Shown here one piece after another: positions 5,763-6,032 of a stretch of DNA of 6,032 nt (the first letter of the stretch is position 1; every line of letters starts with the position of its first letter). Origin of the DNA: Desulfobacca acetoxidans (GTDB lineage: Bacteria; Desulfobacterota; Desulfobaccia; Desulfobaccales; 0-14-0-80-60-11). The stretch is from assembly GCA_020723225.1 (NCBI GenBank), contig DYJG01000170.1, positions 1 to 6,032 of the forward strand, given 5' to 3'. The translations under genes and the position numbers were made by a program. Below the pieces are notes generated by a model that did no database searches, had not been told where the DNA came from, and saw nothing but the letters and a program-made list of their open reading frames with translations.

Positions 5763-6032
5763 TTAAGAAATTCCGGGAGTTAATCGCCAGTGATCAAAAT
5801 CATAAACTAATTAATAATACATAGTTGTTAGTTTTACTGATAATTACCACCATAATTGTTAATTATCAATAATTATTTTTAGCAAAACTAATTTTTTGCG
5901 AAAAAGTAAACTGTCCCGAAAAAAGAGAACTCCGGTAGATGGCCCCGACTTCTTGACGTCCGGCGGCAAAATCCCTAAAATATTTCGAAATCGAGACCTC
6001 TGTAAAAACCTCTCTTCTGTCATTCTGAACGG
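5763..6032. other. AT-rich gap without a gene
   Basis: I see no convincing reading frame or RNA gene on either strand. The left part (about 5790-5900) is very AT-rich. It contains a 16-bp near-palindrome at 5855-5870 (minus strand ATTGATAATTAACAAT) with one mismatched pair; this resembles the TTGAT-N4-ATCAA site of CRP/FNR-family regulators at 9 of 10 positions. The right part (about 5900-6032) is more mixed in composition. It carries AAGTAAACTGTCCC (5905-5918) and, at the very edge, GTCATTCTGAACGG; both remind me of sequences found in dispersed bacterial intergenic repeats. These assignments are weak. Confidence 0.5.

Overview
The window reads as a compact nitrogen-assimilation and redox locus. 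All five protein genes lie on the minus strand, so the genetic order runs from right to left. Coding sequence is GC-rich and the gaps are strongly AT-rich. Ferredoxin-type cysteine clusters, an MvhD/HdrA-partner-type iron-sulfur protein and stand-alone FMN-type glutamate synthase modules suggest a strict anaerobe. My best guess is a Desulfobacterota (sulfate-reducing or syntrophic 'delta-proteobacterial') lineage. That is inferred from gene content only; no rRNA or other marker is present.

Layout from right to left. Positions 5763-6032 hold no gene: an AT-rich gap with a possible operator palindrome and possible fragments of dispersed repeats. Positions 5729-5761 form a terminator-like hairpin just upstream of a 525-residue FMN-binding glutamate synthase family protein (5655-4078). 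That gene is followed by a very strong 19-bp terminator hairpin (3997-4037). A 288-bp gap then holds a candidate promoter for glnA, a class I-alpha glutamine synthetase of 442 residues (3789-2461). After 131 bp with a candidate promoter and a hairpin comes a small MvhD-like iron-sulfur protein (2329-1898). It is tightly coupled to a 471-residue protein (1886-471) carrying an N-terminal dicluster ferredoxin, a glutamate-synthase-like barrel and a C-terminal cysteine cluster. A 166-bp gap is filled by a heptamer-based inverted repeat. Last comes the N-terminus of another two-cluster ferredoxin protein, cut by the left edge (304-1).

How the genes may work together: GlnA makes glutamine from glutamate and ammonia. 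The two glutamate-synthase-like proteins and the iron-sulfur proteins look like parts of a split, ferredoxin-linked GOGAT-like system. No glutaminase (class II amidotransferase) domain, GXGXG domain or NAD(P)H-binding GltD is seen in the window; such parts could lie beyond the left edge. The two GltB-like proteins are unusual in complementary ways. The 525-residue one keeps the FMN/substrate motifs but lacks the usual C-terminal cluster cysteines. The 471-residue one keeps a C-terminal cluster but has lost the recognisable FMN/substrate motifs. With the adjacent MvhD-like protein, this arrangement is the most interesting feature here.
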